Below, piece after piece: positions 55,820 through 64,000 of a DNA stretch of 64,000 bases. The position numbers were made by a program, and so were the translations under genes. How positions within the stretch are numbered: the stretch's first letter is position 1; each line of letters starts with the position of its first letter. A model generated the notes under the pieces. It was not told the DNA's origin. It saw only the letters and a program-made list of their open reading frames with translations, and searched no databases. This DNA comes from an uncultured Woeseiaceae bacterium (GTDB lineage Bacteria > Pseudomonadota > Gammaproteobacteria > Steroidobacterales > Woeseiaceae), in the NCBI GenBank assembly GCA_945788625.1, contig CALZMQ010000015.1:62001-126000 (forward strand), in the 5' to 3' direction.

Positions 55820-56640
55820 TCGCCGGAATTGCTCCTGGGAATTGACGTGATGCCGACCGAGTGGCGCGGGAATTGATCGGCATCAATGGTTTCCAGGTAG
55901 CCGTGCCACGCCGCGTAGCCGATGACTGGGACGATAGCGATCAGCCCCACGAACGCAGTGGCGACGCCGAGCAAAAGCGAACCGACGACGATGGTCAGCC
56001 ACACGATCATCGCGCGCTTGTTGCGCAACACCGCATTGACGGATGTAACGATGGCCGTAATGCTGTCCACGTCGCGGTGCATGATCATCGGCAATGAAAA
56101 CGCGCTGGCCGAAAAAGTCACCGCCGCAAACACGGCGCCGATCATGGTCCCGAACGCGAAGAAGTTGACCAGTTGGCTTACCGAAACGTCCCCTTCGGTC
56201 GGGAAGAATACGCTGACCATAACGGCTGCGCGGGCCCAGACGAGAAATATGACGAGCAGCGCGAGTGCAAATATCATTTCATTGCCGAAGTGCCGCCGGA
56301 ACGCTGCCCTGATGCTGCGCGCCATCAGCGGCTCCTGTCCGCGCTCCAGCTGTGCGCTGATGGCATACAGGCCTATGCACGTGAGCGGCGCGAGGAAAAC
56401 GAAACCACCCAGCATTGCGAACATGAACCATTGGCTACCCTGGAACCAGGCGAGCAGGCACACGATACCGATCATCAAGGCGACGACCAGGCCGTAGGCG
56501 AGGCTCTGTTGGGGTGCTTGCATCAGGTCGGATATGCCCAGCCGTACCCAGCGAAACGGCGCCCATGGTGACAGGTTTCGGCAAGGCGCTACGAATGGCA
56601 ATTCGTCGCGGTTGATTGAAGTCTGGTCTGCGTCGGTCAT
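55792..56640 (-). CDS. DUF2189-like integral membrane protein
   Basis: The 282-residue protein has about six membrane helices (SLAYGLVVALMIGIVCLLAW, then FMFAMLGGFVFLAPLTCIGLYAI, then MIFALALLVIFLVWARAAVMV, and three more). The N-terminus has the family-like CRNLSPWAPFRWVRLGISDLMQAP, and the middle carries SLPMIMHRDVDSITAIVTSVNAV. This fits the DUF2189 family of inner-membrane proteins, whose function is unknown. ATG 56640 overlaps the glycosyltransferase stop (TGATG) and has AGGAGG nine bases upstream, so translation is coupled to that gene. A TTG two codons earlier is less likely. Confidence 0.8.
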   Translation of the reverse strand: MTDADQTSINRDELPFVAPCRNLSPWAPFRWVRLGISDLMQAPQQSLAYGLVVALMIGIVCLLAWFQGSQWFMFAMLGGFVFLAPLTCIGLYAISAQLERGQEPLMARSIRAAFRRHFGNEMIFALALLVIFLVWARAAVMVSVFFPTEGDVSVSQLVNFFAFGTMIGAVFAAVTFSASAFSLPMIMHRDVDSITAIVTSVNAVLRNKRAMIVWLTIVVGSLLLGVATAFVGLIAIVPVIGYAAWHGYLETIDADQFPRHSVGITSIPRSNSGDHEANSSTE

Positions 56641-57743
56641 CACCAAAGTCCTCCTGGGTCGGGAACCAGCTCTTTGTATAACTCGATAGTCTTCCGGACT
56701 GTGTCTTCGTTGCGAAAGTGGGTCGCAATGCGCTCGCGCGCGGCCTGTCCCATGCGACTGCGCATTTCCGGGTCGCGATACAGCGTTTCGATTGCATCGG
56801 CGATTGCCTGTGCGTCTCTCGGCGGTACGACGATGCCGGAAACGCCATCGACGACGAGCTCCGGGCTGCCGCCGCTGTCGGTAACAACAGGGGCTACGCG
56901 ATAGACCATTGCTTCGATGATAGCGCGCGCCAGGCCTTCGCGCTTCGTCGACGGCATGCAGAATACGTCGCTGGCGGCGCTCAATGCCGGCGCATCAGTA
57001 CGATAGCCGGCGCGATGAATCCGGTCGCGCGCCGGGCTGTTGGCGATTCGTTTGCTCAGTTTTGCCGCGTCCATGTGGCCCACGAGCAGCAGGTGAACCG
57101 GGATGTCTGCGTACAGCGATTCGATGGCGTCGATAAGGAAGTCGATGCCCTTGCGGGGCCGGTAATTTGCGGTGCAGGCGACGACAAAGGCGTCCGCCGG
57201 TATGCCGAATTGAGCCAGGTCCGCGGGCGTGTCATCGTACCAGTCGAGACAATGGCCCTTGTGGATGGTCACAGGGCGTGTCGCCGGCATGCGCAGGAAG
57301 GCGGGCCGCATTTCAAGAAAATGGCGCCGAATGGCGTCCGCAACGCAGACGATACGGTCGATGCGCGGATTCAGGTACCTCAACCATGACATCGGGTCGA
57401 GAAAACCCACCGCGCCCACGATGCCGCGGTAGCAGACTATTTTTACGGGAAGCCCTTTGCACGCGCGCAGGCCGTTACTGACTGCCTTGTTATTGAAGGT
57501 GTGCATGATGTGGTAGCGACCACGCACGAGTTCCGCTCGCAATGCGGCGATCCCGTCCTTGTCGAATTTCCGCGGCAGGCGGATATCGATTGTCGGCACG
57601 CCGGCATCGGTGAGGGTTCCGTAATTCGGATGATCGACGGGACAAACCACGGTGACCTCGATGCCCGCCCTGTGCATACCTATGAACGTCGCTATAGTCG
57701 GACGATCAGCGCTTTCGGTAATGCAGAGAGACCGGATTGACAT
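56640..57743 (-). CDS. GT4-family glycosyltransferase
   Basis: The 367-residue cytoplasmic enzyme has the two Rossmann domains of GT-B glycosyltransferases. The N-terminal domain has GMHRAGIEVTVVCPVDHPN and YHIMHTFNNKAVSNGLRACK. The C-terminal GT4 domain has VVACTANYRPRKGIDFLIDA, LLLVGHMDAAKL and the donor-binding block PSTKREGLARAIIEAMVYRVAPVV split by the usual E-x7-E spacing, then GSPELVVDGVSGIVVPP. It probably acts on a surface polysaccharide or glycolipid; acceptor and donor are unknown. It precedes the DUF2189-like gene and follows an unrecognised ORF by nine bases, so the three may form one operon. Confidence 0.88.
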   Translation of the reverse strand: MSIRSLCITESADRPTIATFIGMHRAGIEVTVVCPVDHPNYGTLTDAGVPTIDIRLPRKFDKDGIAALRAELVRGRYHIMHTFNNKAVSNGLRACKGLPVKIVCYRGIVGAVGFLDPMSWLRYLNPRIDRIVCVADAIRRHFLEMRPAFLRMPATRPVTIHKGHCLDWYDDTPADLAQFGIPADAFVVACTANYRPRKGIDFLIDAIESLYADIPVHLLLVGHMDAAKLSKRIANSPARDRIHRAGYRTDAPALSAASDVFCMPSTKREGLARAIIEAMVYRVAPVVTDSGGSPELVVDGVSGIVVPPRDAQAIADAIETLYRDPEMRSRMGQAARERIATHFRNEDTVRKTIELYKELVPDPGGLW

Positions 57744-57752
57744 GTTTCCCCG

Positions 57753-58157
57753 TCAGCCGGCGTAGCCCGGGTTTTCGAGTATCCGAACCGCGACCTGCTG
57801 GCCCGTCACCGAGAATGCAATGTACTCGTAGGTCACGCCCGAGCGTTCCACGAACTCCTGGAATTCCACGTTATCCGGCACCTTGGCCATTTTCTTCTGG
57901 GCGAATGAACCGATCGGATTGCCGCGACCGACGCCGAATTCCAGCGTCAGGCCGTCCTTGCGGACCTGGCTAAGTGCGTAGTTCACCAGCTGCGGCTGAT
58001 TCTCGAAGTACGGCGCGTCGACCATATTGGCCTTGATGTACTCGAGCGTGCTTTTCTTGGCCTCGAGGTTCATGTCGACCAGCAGGTTGGACGCGTAGTG
58101 CTTGAGCATGAAGCGGCGAAAGATGGGCTCACTCAGCGTTCGTTTGAAAAGTGGCAT
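57753..58157 (-). CDS. Unrecognised 134-residue protein with a methyltransferase-like motif
   Basis: The protein starts MPLFKRTLSEPIFRRFMLKH at 58157; the longer frame to 58238 has no good start. Residues about 30-70 are helical (EAKKSTLEYIKANMVDAPYF), followed by LTLEFGVGRGNPIGSFAQKK, which looks like motif I of class I SAM-dependent methyltransferases found in glycan clusters. The expected rest of such a domain is missing: the last 45 residues (VEFQEFVERSGVTYEYIAFS onward) do not continue the fold. It may be a shortened methyltransferase, a fusion of a fragment with another domain, or a different small family. It lies upstream of the glycosyltransferase and is probably co-transcribed. Confidence 0.55.
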   Translation of the reverse strand: MPLFKRTLSEPIFRRFMLKHYASNLLVDMNLEAKKSTLEYIKANMVDAPYFENQPQLVNYALSQVRKDGLTLEFGVGRGNPIGSFAQKKMAKVPDNVEFQEFVERSGVTYEYIAFSVTGQQVAVRILENPGYAG

Positions 58158-58386
58158 CTGGATCTCGTCGTAACGGTGTGCGGACGCCGCGTAAGGTAAC
58201 ACATGCACAGGACGTCCGCCGCACCTATGAACCCTCACGCCATATCGTTGATATCTAAGACAAATACAGGTTTGCCTGCGCTGATGAAGATGTCAGGAAA
58301 GTGGACTGCGTCACGGCCCGGACCGCGCTCGACTCGTACACTCTCTTACCGGGTGAACAACATTATGTCGGATCGCCGAATAAATC

Positions 58387-60279
58387 ATGTCAAATCGCTC
58401 CCTACCAATGCCGTTGCAGAGCAAGGTGTCGCTGGCGCTGTCGCTGCTCATCGCGGCGTTCGCGCTGCTGAGCTACCTGATTCTGGACGGCGTCATTGCG
58501 CCGGCGTTCGATGACCTGGAGCAGTCGGCGGCGCAGACGGACCTCACCCGTGCGGAAATGGCCATCAGGGCGGAGATCGAAAACCTCGAGGCGATAACCG
58601 CCGACTGGGCGCCATGGGACGACATCTACTATTACGTGCTCGGTGAGTACCCGGGCTTCAAGAAGTCGAACCTCGACCGGCCGACGCTCACCAACCTCGG
58701 CCTCGACCTCATGGTCGTGTACCCGGCCCAGGGCGATTATCTCTGGGGCCAGGTTCTGCTGGATGCGCAGCAAGCGGACCTGCGCGACCTCGAAATCCTG
58801 AACCCGGACCATCGGTCTTACGACGATCTGACCAGGCATGTCGACGCAGCCGGCCGAACGGTCGGGTTCATCAACACCGGGCTCGGGCCGATGATCATCA
58901 GTTCGCGCCCGATCCTGCGCTCCGACGATTCGGGCCCGGTGGCTGGGTCGTTGATCATGGGCCAGTTTCTCAATGACGCACGACTGGCCCGCTTGCAGGA
59001 CCGGACAGAGGTCGACATGCACTGGGACTTCGCCGATGCAGGCGGCACGTTGAATGGGCAACGGCTGGAGCCGGTTGACGTCGTCAGCCAGGAAATCGGC
59101 GAGGACGCGATTGTCAGCCGCAAAGTGCTCCCGGACATCCACGGCAGATCGTTCCTGATACTCGAGGCGGATACGCCGCGAAGTATTTCGAGACTCGGGT
59201 CCCGGACGGTCAATGCCGCGTTGATGTTCCTGGCGATTGCGGGTGTCCTGGTCACCGGCCTCGTGTGGTTCATGTTGCGAGGCACTATCCTGAAGCCAAT
59301 CGAACAACTGGCTGCGCATATCGACAAGATCCGCAAGAGCGGCGACTTGTCGCGACGGCTGGATGTAAAGCGGGAGGACGAAATCGGTTCCCTGGCGAAA
59401 CAGTTCGACGATCTGACGGACGATGTACACGATGCCCGGCAGGCGCTGCTGGATCAGTCCTTCAAGGCAGGCAAAGCCGACACGGCGGCCGAAGTTCTGC
59501 ACAATATTCGCAACGCGATGACGCCGATGATCAATGGCCTGGAACGACTCGGCAAGTCGCTCAAGGTCGCCGGGAAGCTGCGCGTTGTGGAAGCGACGCA
59601 ACATATCGCCGATCCCGACTGCGCGGTTGAGCGCAAGCAAAAATTCCTGGAGTACATCGTTGCGTCGTTCAGCCACGTAACGAGCGTGGCTGAAGAAGCC
59701 ACGGCCGATCTCAAGGTGGTGACCTCGCAGGCGCGCCAGATCGAAGGAATACTGGCAGACCAGGAGCGCTTCGCAAACGTGGCGCCAGTGCCAGAAAGCC
59801 TGTATGTCAACGAGGTGTTCGGCGAGGCCATCCACGTTATCCCGAAGGATGCGCAGTCCGACGTTGGCCTGGCCATTGCCGAGGAGCTCAATGCCTACCG
59901 CGTCCAGGCACATCGTATCGGCCTGCTGCAGGTCATGGGCAACCTGATACTGAATGCCTACGAGTCGATACAGCGCTGCAACAATTCGAACGGGGAAATC
60001 CGCCTCGAAGCATCTCCGGATTCCGTGGATGAATTGCCGATGGTGCGCCTGACCGTGCGAGACAACGGCACCGGGTTCAATGAGAATATCCGCGCGAGGA
60101 TTTTCCAACGCGGCTTCACGTCCAAGAATGAGGGTCACACCAATGGACTGGGTCTCCACTGGTGCGCCAACGCCGTAGCCGGAATGGGTGGCCGGATACT
60201 GGCCGAGAGCCGGGGCTTCGGGCAGGGTGCGGAATTTCACGTGTTGCTACCTGCGGCGCAGGGAGGCAGAAGTGCATAG
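58387..60279 (+). CDS. CHASE4-HAMP sensor histidine kinase
   Basis: The 630-residue kinase has a first membrane helix (VSLALSLLIAAFALLSYLIL) and a periplasmic CHASE4-type sensor (about residues 40-270; ENLEAITADWAPWDDIYYYV is characteristic). A second helix (ALMFLAIAGVLVTGLVWFML) and a HAMP linker (LKPIEQLAAHIDKIRKSGDL) follow. The phospho-acceptor region is atypical: EVLHNIRNAMTPMINGLERL with His372 replaces the usual HDFNN or HELRTP. The ATPase domain has GNLILNAYESIQRC, VRDNGTGFNENI and FTSKNEGHTNGLGLHWCANA. It leads a three-gene operon with a stand-alone receiver and a REC-GGDEF-EAL protein, so the output is probably c-di-GMP turnover. Confidence 0.9.
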   Translation: MSNRSLPMPLQSKVSLALSLLIAAFALLSYLILDGVIAPAFDDLEQSAAQTDLTRAEMAIRAEIENLEAITADWAPWDDIYYYVLGEYPGFKKSNLDRPTLTNLGLDLMVVYPAQGDYLWGQVLLDAQQADLRDLEILNPDHRSYDDLTRHVDAAGRTVGFINTGLGPMIISSRPILRSDDSGPVAGSLIMGQFLNDARLARLQDRTEVDMHWDFADAGGTLNGQRLEPVDVVSQEIGEDAIVSRKVLPDIHGRSFLILEADTPRSISRLGSRTVNAALMFLAIAGVLVTGLVWFMLRGTILKPIEQLAAHIDKIRKSGDLSRRLDVKREDEIGSLAKQFDDLTDDVHDARQALLDQSFKAGKADTAAEVLHNIRNAMTPMINGLERLGKSLKVAGKLRVVEATQHIADPDCAVERKQKFLEYIVASFSHVTSVAEEATADLKVVTSQARQIEGILADQERFANVAPVPESLYVNEVFGEAIHVIPKDAQSDVGLAIAEELNAYRVQAHRIGLLQVMGNLILNAYESIQRCNNSNGEIRLEASPDSVDELPMVRLTVRDNGTGFNENIRARIFQRGFTSKNEGHTNGLGLHWCANAVAGMGGRILAESRGFGQGAEFHVLLPAAQGGRSA

Positions 60280-60766
60280 AGTTCAGGGTCAGGAGTTCAT
60301 TCGCGTGCTCGTCGCGGACGATGACGAACACGTCCTCGACTGCTACCGGGAGGCATTCGGTGAGGATGAACCAACCAGCCACATGCGTGTCATCGGCGAG
60401 CTGGAGGCCGAGTTGTTCGATCCGGAGACGGACCTGGCGGACCAGCCCAAGTTCGAGATAGTGGCCTGCAACCAGGGCGACGATGCAATAAAGCAGGCAA
60501 CCGCCGCGAAGAACGACGGCATGCCGTTCGACGTCGTCATCCTGGATGTGAGAATGCCGCCGGGAATCGACGGCGTCGAAGCCGGGAGTCGTATTCGCAA
60601 GCTCGATCCCGAGGTCGAAATAGTCTTCGTAACGGGGTACTCGGACGTTCCGCTGGAGGAGTTGCGGCGTCGGGTGCCGCCACCGATGAGACTGCACTAT
60701 TTCAACAAGCCACTTTCCTTCAGCCGACTCGCGGCCGACGTCGCGACGATGGTGCGCTCCCAATAA
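60272..60766 (+). CDS. Stand-alone response regulator receiver with an insertion
   Basis: The 164-residue protein starts at GTG 60272, overlapping the kinase stop by eight bases, with GGAGG five bases upstream. It is a CheY-like receiver without an output domain: acidic pocket VLVADDDEHVL, phospho-acceptor Asp92 (VVILDVRMPPGIDG), threonine in IVFVTGYSDV and lysine in YFNKPLSF. Between helix 1 and strand 2 it has an extra stretch of about 35 residues (EDEPTSHMRVIGELEAELFD, then ETDLADQPKFEIVACNQGDD). The next gene carries a matching insertion. It may relay phosphate from the kinase or buffer it from the REC-GGDEF-EAL protein. Confidence 0.88.
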   Translation: MHRVQGQEFIRVLVADDDEHVLDCYREAFGEDEPTSHMRVIGELEAELFDPETDLADQPKFEIVACNQGDDAIKQATAAKNDGMPFDVVILDVRMPPGIDGVEAGSRIRKLDPEVEIVFVTGYSDVPLEELRRRVPPPMRLHYFNKPLSFSRLAADVATMVRSQ

Positions 60767-60777
60767 GAAGGTCAACG

Positions 60778-62709
60778 ATGGACGAACTGCAGAAAAACAC
60801 CACCAACCGGATCCTCGTCGTCGATGACGACGCCTTGCTGATTGGTGAGTACGTTCGCTGTCTCGGTGAAGATTTCGAGCCGCCCAGCGCCACGACCACG
60901 CTTGGAGACCTCGAGAAAGTGCTGTTCGGCGAGGAGACCGACGAGCGCGGTGCGGCCCGCTTCGAGGTGCATTCAAGAAACCAGGGCGAAGCCGCCGTTG
61001 CAGCGGTAAGGGACGCGATAAGCACCGACCAGCCTTACTCCATCGTCTTCCTCGATATTCGAATGCCGCCCGGTATCGACGGCATCGAAACTTCGAAGCG
61101 GATTCGAGAGATCGATGCCAATATCAACATCGTCGTGGTCACCGGTTCGCTCAGCGTGGACCCCGACAACCTCGGCAAGCAGATTCCACCGGCCGACAAG
61201 ATCTTTTTCTTCAAGAAACCGTTTCACGCCGTCGAATGTCGCCAGCTGGCGGCAGCCTTGTGCGGCAAATGGCACGCCGATCTCGCATTACGCAGTGCAA
61301 ATGAGGAACTTGAGCGACGCGTCGAGGAGCGCACCGCGGCGCTGCAGCAACTGGCCTATTTTGACCCGGTTACGCGGCTGCCGAACCAACTGCTTTTGCT
61401 GGACAAGCTCAGCGGCCTGATCGAGAAAGGCGAAGAGGCGGAAGGCGATACGGCCGTCGTATTAATCGATATCGATCGCTTCAGCTTCATCAACGAGACC
61501 ATGGGCTATGAGTCGGGCACCGAATTGCTGCGCTCAATCGGGAATCGGCTGAGCCGGACCTATCGCGACGAGGCCGAAGGCGCCAAGGGTATCGTCGGCC
61601 GTTTCGGAGCCGATGAGTTCGCGGTGCTGATGACGGGCATTGCAAGCGAAGACGATATCCACGAACTCGCTGCCAGCGTCAAACGAGTTGTCGAAGAACC
61701 GTTCCTGATTCACGGCCGGGACCTGTTTCTGAAGGCCAGTATTGGCGTAGCGTGGCATCCCGTGCATGGACGGGATGCGAAATCGGTGTTTCGTTGCGCC
61801 GAGGCCGCGTTGCATCGGTCGATGCGTAACCTGGAAAAGTCGGTAACCTATTACCACAGCGAAATGCGCTACCGGGCCCGGTCCAAGTTCGACCTCGAAG
61901 CCGAACTGCGAGGAGCGATCGAAAGCGGCCAGATAACCACCTGGTACCAGCCGCAACAAAGCACGGTGTCCGGGGAGCTGGCCGGTGTCGAGGCGCTGGC
62001 TCGCTGGATTCGTCCGGACGGTTCGCTGGTGCCGCCGTCGGACTTCATTCCGCTCAGCGAGGAGATGGGAATCTCCGACGTCCTGTTCGAAACGATAATG
62101 CGCAGCGTCTGTGCCGACGTTACCACGTGGCGCGAAGCCGGCAGCTGGGAGATTCCGGTCAGCGTCAACCTGTCGGCGCATCAGCTCCGCAACCAGGATC
62201 TCGTGGGGATGATCAAGGATATACTCGTCGACGCCGCCGTCGATCGGGAACTGATCAACCTCGAACTGACCGAGACGGTGTTACTCGAGGATCTCACTAT
62301 CGCGCAGCCGGCGCTCCACGATCTTGCGGCTTTCGGTGTGGGCATACACATTGACGACTTCGGTACCGGCTACTCGTCACTGAGCTACCTTGCCCAGTTA
62401 CCGGTGCAGTCGCTGAAGATCGATCAGTCATTCATCGCGCAGCTGTCGGATTCCAGGGCCAACACACGTGTAGTCGAGGCCATCGTCGCGCTCGGCAAGG
62501 CGATGGGCCTCGATGTCATTGCGGAAGGGGTCGAAACCGACCAGCAGTACGCTATCGTGCGCCGACTCGGCTGCGATCTGGTGCAGGGTTACTTCATCGC
62601 CAAACCGATGCCCGCTGCGCAATTGCGTCCCTGGTGCGTCGGCCACGTGGATACGCTGAGTATCAAGAAGGGATCGACGATCATCGATATCGACGATGCG
62701 CGCGGATAG
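60778..62709 (+). CDS. REC-GGDEF-EAL response regulator, probable c-di-GMP phosphodiesterase
   Basis: The 643-residue protein has an N-terminal receiver with Asp93 (IVFLDIRMPPGIDGIE) and Lys in FFKKPFHA, and a short coiled-coil linker (NEELERRVEERTAALQQL). The GGDEF domain signature is RFGADEF (residues 275-281), altered from the consensus, and no obvious RxxD inhibitory site was checked. The EAL domain has all main motifs: GVEALARW (Glu405), SVNLSAHQLRN, INLELTETVLLED, IDDFGTGYSSLSYL, LKIDQSFI, IAEGVETDQQ and QGYFIAKPM. It is thus likely to degrade c-di-GMP, with the GGDEF domain regulatory. The receiver has the same insertion as the upstream protein. An AAGAAGG ribosome site precedes the ATG. 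Confidence 0.92.
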   Translation: MDELQKNTTNRILVVDDDALLIGEYVRCLGEDFEPPSATTTLGDLEKVLFGEETDERGAARFEVHSRNQGEAAVAAVRDAISTDQPYSIVFLDIRMPPGIDGIETSKRIREIDANINIVVVTGSLSVDPDNLGKQIPPADKIFFFKKPFHAVECRQLAAALCGKWHADLALRSANEELERRVEERTAALQQLAYFDPVTRLPNQLLLLDKLSGLIEKGEEAEGDTAVVLIDIDRFSFINETMGYESGTELLRSIGNRLSRTYRDEAEGAKGIVGRFGADEFAVLMTGIASEDDIHELAASVKRVVEEPFLIHGRDLFLKASIGVAWHPVHGRDAKSVFRCAEAALHRSMRNLEKSVTYYHSEMRYRARSKFDLEAELRGAIESGQITTWYQPQQSTVSGELAGVEALARWIRPDGSLVPPSDFIPLSEEMGISDVLFETIMRSVCADVTTWREAGSWEIPVSVNLSAHQLRNQDLVGMIKDILVDAAVDRELINLELTETVLLEDLTIAQPALHDLAAFGVGIHIDDFGTGYSSLSYLAQLPVQSLKIDQSFIAQLSDSRANTRVVEAIVALGKAMGLDVIAEGVETDQQYAIVRRLGCDLVQGYFIAKPMPAAQLRPWCVGHVDTLSIKKGSTIIDIDDARG

Positions 62710-62727
62710 CGCGAGACGTGAACGGAA

Positions 62728-62761
62728 AAAAACGCGTACAGCATTGGCTGTACGCGTTTTT
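62728..62761. terminator. Bidirectional Rho-independent terminator
   Basis: AAAAACGCGTACAGC (62728-62742) and GCTGTACGCGTTTTT (62747-62761) pair perfectly over 15 bases with a four-base loop. Runs of A and T at both ends allow termination in both directions. It serves the signalling operon and the convergent OmpA-family gene. Confidence 0.9.
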
Positions 62762-62798
62762 GTCAAGCAGGGGGCGTCGCCGCCCGATTGTCCCGCGT

Positions 62799-64000
62799 TT
62801 AGCGTTCCGTAATACGCAGCACGACGCGGCGATTCTCCGCCTTGCCGGCAGCCGTTCCGTTATCAGCGATCGGTTGTGCCTCGCCGTAACCGCGCACGGA
62901 CATGCGCTCCTCTGAAATACCGTTATTCGCGAGATAATCGTGAACCGTCGTGGCACGCCGGGCCGACAGGCTTTCGTTGTACTCGGCAGCACCATCGCTG
63001 TCCGTATGCCCGGCAACCTCGAACTTGATCGACGGGTTCTTCTTCAGCGTCGCAACGGCGTCGTCAAGGACTCTCGTGGCGCCCGGCAGCAGCCGGTCGG
63101 AGTTGCTCTCGAAGTTGACGCCCTGCAAGCGGATTTCTTCCTTGATTTCGCAGCCCTTGATATCGACCTGGACGCCGGGTGCACTGTCGGGACATTCGTC
63201 GAGACGATCGACAACGCCGTCGCCGTCACTGTCGAGTTCGCAACCGTTCGCATCGACCGCGGCACCTGCCGGCGTGCCCGGGCACTTGTCCTTGTCGTCG
63301 GTGACGCCGTCTCCGTCGCTGTCGATGGCACAGCCGTCGGCGTTGACCGATACGCCCCTGGGCGTACCCGGACATCTGTCCAAGGAATCCTTGACGCCGT
63401 CGCCATCGCTGTCAACTTCGCAGCCGTAGGAATCGACGCTCGCGCCCGCGGGCGTGTTCGGACAGCGATCGATACCGTCGGCAACGCCATCGCCGTCGGC
63501 ATCGAGGAATTTCGGCGTACCCCGACCAAACGGCAGCTGCACGCCGACACTGAAGAAATTGTCGTTCAGGTTCTTGCTGGATGCAGTGTCCAGGCGAATT
63601 TTCCACTCGGTACGCAACGCGATGTTCGACGAGAACATATCGAGCAGAAAGCCTGCACCGGCTGAATATACAGTGCCGTCGATCTCACGCCCGCCGCTGG
63701 GATCGATTTGCAGGTACCCGACGCCGGCATGCAGGTACGGGCTGAAGCGTTCGGCGCGACGGAATACGCGCTGCACGTCTATGCCAAGGCCCAGGTGCTG
63801 CTCCTCGGCCGCTCCGGAGAGCCTGGCAGTGGAAAACATTGCCTCGACATTGACGGCATCGTTCACAGCATAGCCGAAGCCGAACTGGCCGCCGTTGATT
63901 TCGTCGTCGACGTTACGGTCCTTGTCGTCATCGATATAGGATCCCATCGCGGAAAAATATCCCTGTCCCGCCTCGGCATCCGCAAATGCGTTTTCCGCCC
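62799..64000 (-). CDS. OmpA-family porin with thrombospondin type 3 repeats (5' end beyond the right edge)
   Basis: The frame is open from its stop at 62799 to the window edge, about 400 residues. The edge sequence (AENAFADAEAGQGYFSAMGS) looks like the start of the mature protein, so only the signal peptide seems missing. An eight-stranded barrel of about 150 residues comes first, with a final strand FFSVGVQLPFG. Four Ca-binding thrombospondin type 3 repeats follow (DADGDGVADGIDRCPNTP, then three DSDGDGV...DxCP units with paired cysteines). The C-terminal OmpA/MotB peptidoglycan-binding domain has VNFESNSDRLLPGAT, VAGHTDSDGAAEYNESLSARRA and GYGEAQPIADN. It links the outer membrane to the cell wall. 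Confidence 0.93.
   Translation of the reverse strand, partial: AENAFADAEAGQGYFSAMGSYIDDDKDRNVDDEINGGQFGFGYAVNDAVNVEAMFSTARLSGAAEEQHLGLGIDVQRVFRRAERFSPYLHAGVGYLQIDPSGGREIDGTVYSAGAGFLLDMFSSNIALRTEWKIRLDTASSKNLNDNFFSVGVQLPFGRGTPKFLDADGDGVADGIDRCPNTPAGASVDSYGCEVDSDGDGVKDSLDRCPGTPRGVSVNADGCAIDSDGDGVTDDKDKCPGTPAGAAVDANGCELDSDGDGVVDRLDECPDSAPGVQVDIKGCEIKEEIRLQGVNFESNSDRLLPGATRVLDDAVATLKKNPSIKFEVAGHTDSDGAAEYNESLSARRATTVHDYLANNGISEERMSVRGYGEAQPIADNGTAAGKAENRRVVLRITER

Noticed and set aside
58402..60240. 612-residue open frame on the minus strand
   Set aside because: Antisense to the CHASE4 kinase, no domain match and no ribosome site; a GC-rich shadow.
1..64000. Search for tRNA, rRNA, CRISPR repeats, insertion sequences, phage genes and attachment sites
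   Set aside because: None was seen by eye; the longest intergenic gaps (511-943, 13337-13828, 6066-6341) hold no such structure.

Overview
The window looks like a GC-rich gammaproteobacterial chromosome, probably a polymer-degrading environmental or marine lineage near Xanthomonadales, Steroidobacterales or Woeseiales. The reasons are three TonB-dependent outer-membrane receptors, a HexR-controlled Entner-Doudoroff operon with textbook HexR boxes, tryptophan-halogenase-like genes next to a carbohydrate receptor, an OmpA protein with thrombospondin type 3 repeats, and a c-di-GMP signalling operon. The taxonomy is inferred from gene content. I see no rRNA, tRNA, CRISPR array, prophage or transposase.

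Layout. 1-0.5 kb: 5' part of a secreted SBBP/beta-propeller-type protein. 0.9-12.2 kb: receptor and signalling region, with a TonB receptor, a STAS-like protein, a membrane hybrid kinase, a second TonB receptor facing a YfiR-domain hybrid kinase, and a TauE/SafE permease. A 95-bp degenerate copy of the permease 3' end lies on the far side of the second receptor/YfiR-kinase block. 12.2-18.9 kb: a LysM-like plus M91-like metalloprotease, a Sel1 protein, a tyrosine-catabolism cluster (hppD, VOC, FAH, maiA; no hmgA) with a divergent Lrp/AsnC regulator, and a small lipoprotein.

19-49.7 kb: a contiguous glycogen/starch locus. On the minus strand malQ-glgC-glgA-glgB-glgP-glgX form one tightly packed operon. 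Divergent from it is a large TonB receptor, followed by two convergent tryptophan-halogenase-like flavoproteins. Then come a 1,669-residue GH31-GH13-esterase fusion, a cyclomaltodextrinase, and divergently a GH97 glucosidase, an MFS sugar transporter and a lipoprotein amylase, closing with a LacI-family regulator. Near-identical LacI-type operator candidates sit in both divergent promoter regions: a perfect 22-bp-arm inverted repeat at malQ/receptor, and a single site at cyclomaltodextrinase/GH97. One regulator probably controls the whole locus.

49.8-55.8 kb: hexR with divergent zwf-pgl-edd-glk, which takes the released glucose to KDPG; eda is not in the window. The inferred logic is outer-membrane uptake of maltodextrins, periplasmic trimming, inner-membrane transport, MalQ/Glk processing, and then storage as glycogen or Entner-Doudoroff catabolism.

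55.8-64 kb: a DUF2189-like membrane protein, a GT4 glycosyltransferase, an unrecognised small protein, a CHASE4 kinase / response regulator / REC-GGDEF-EAL operon, and the 3' part of an OmpA-family porin running off the right edge.
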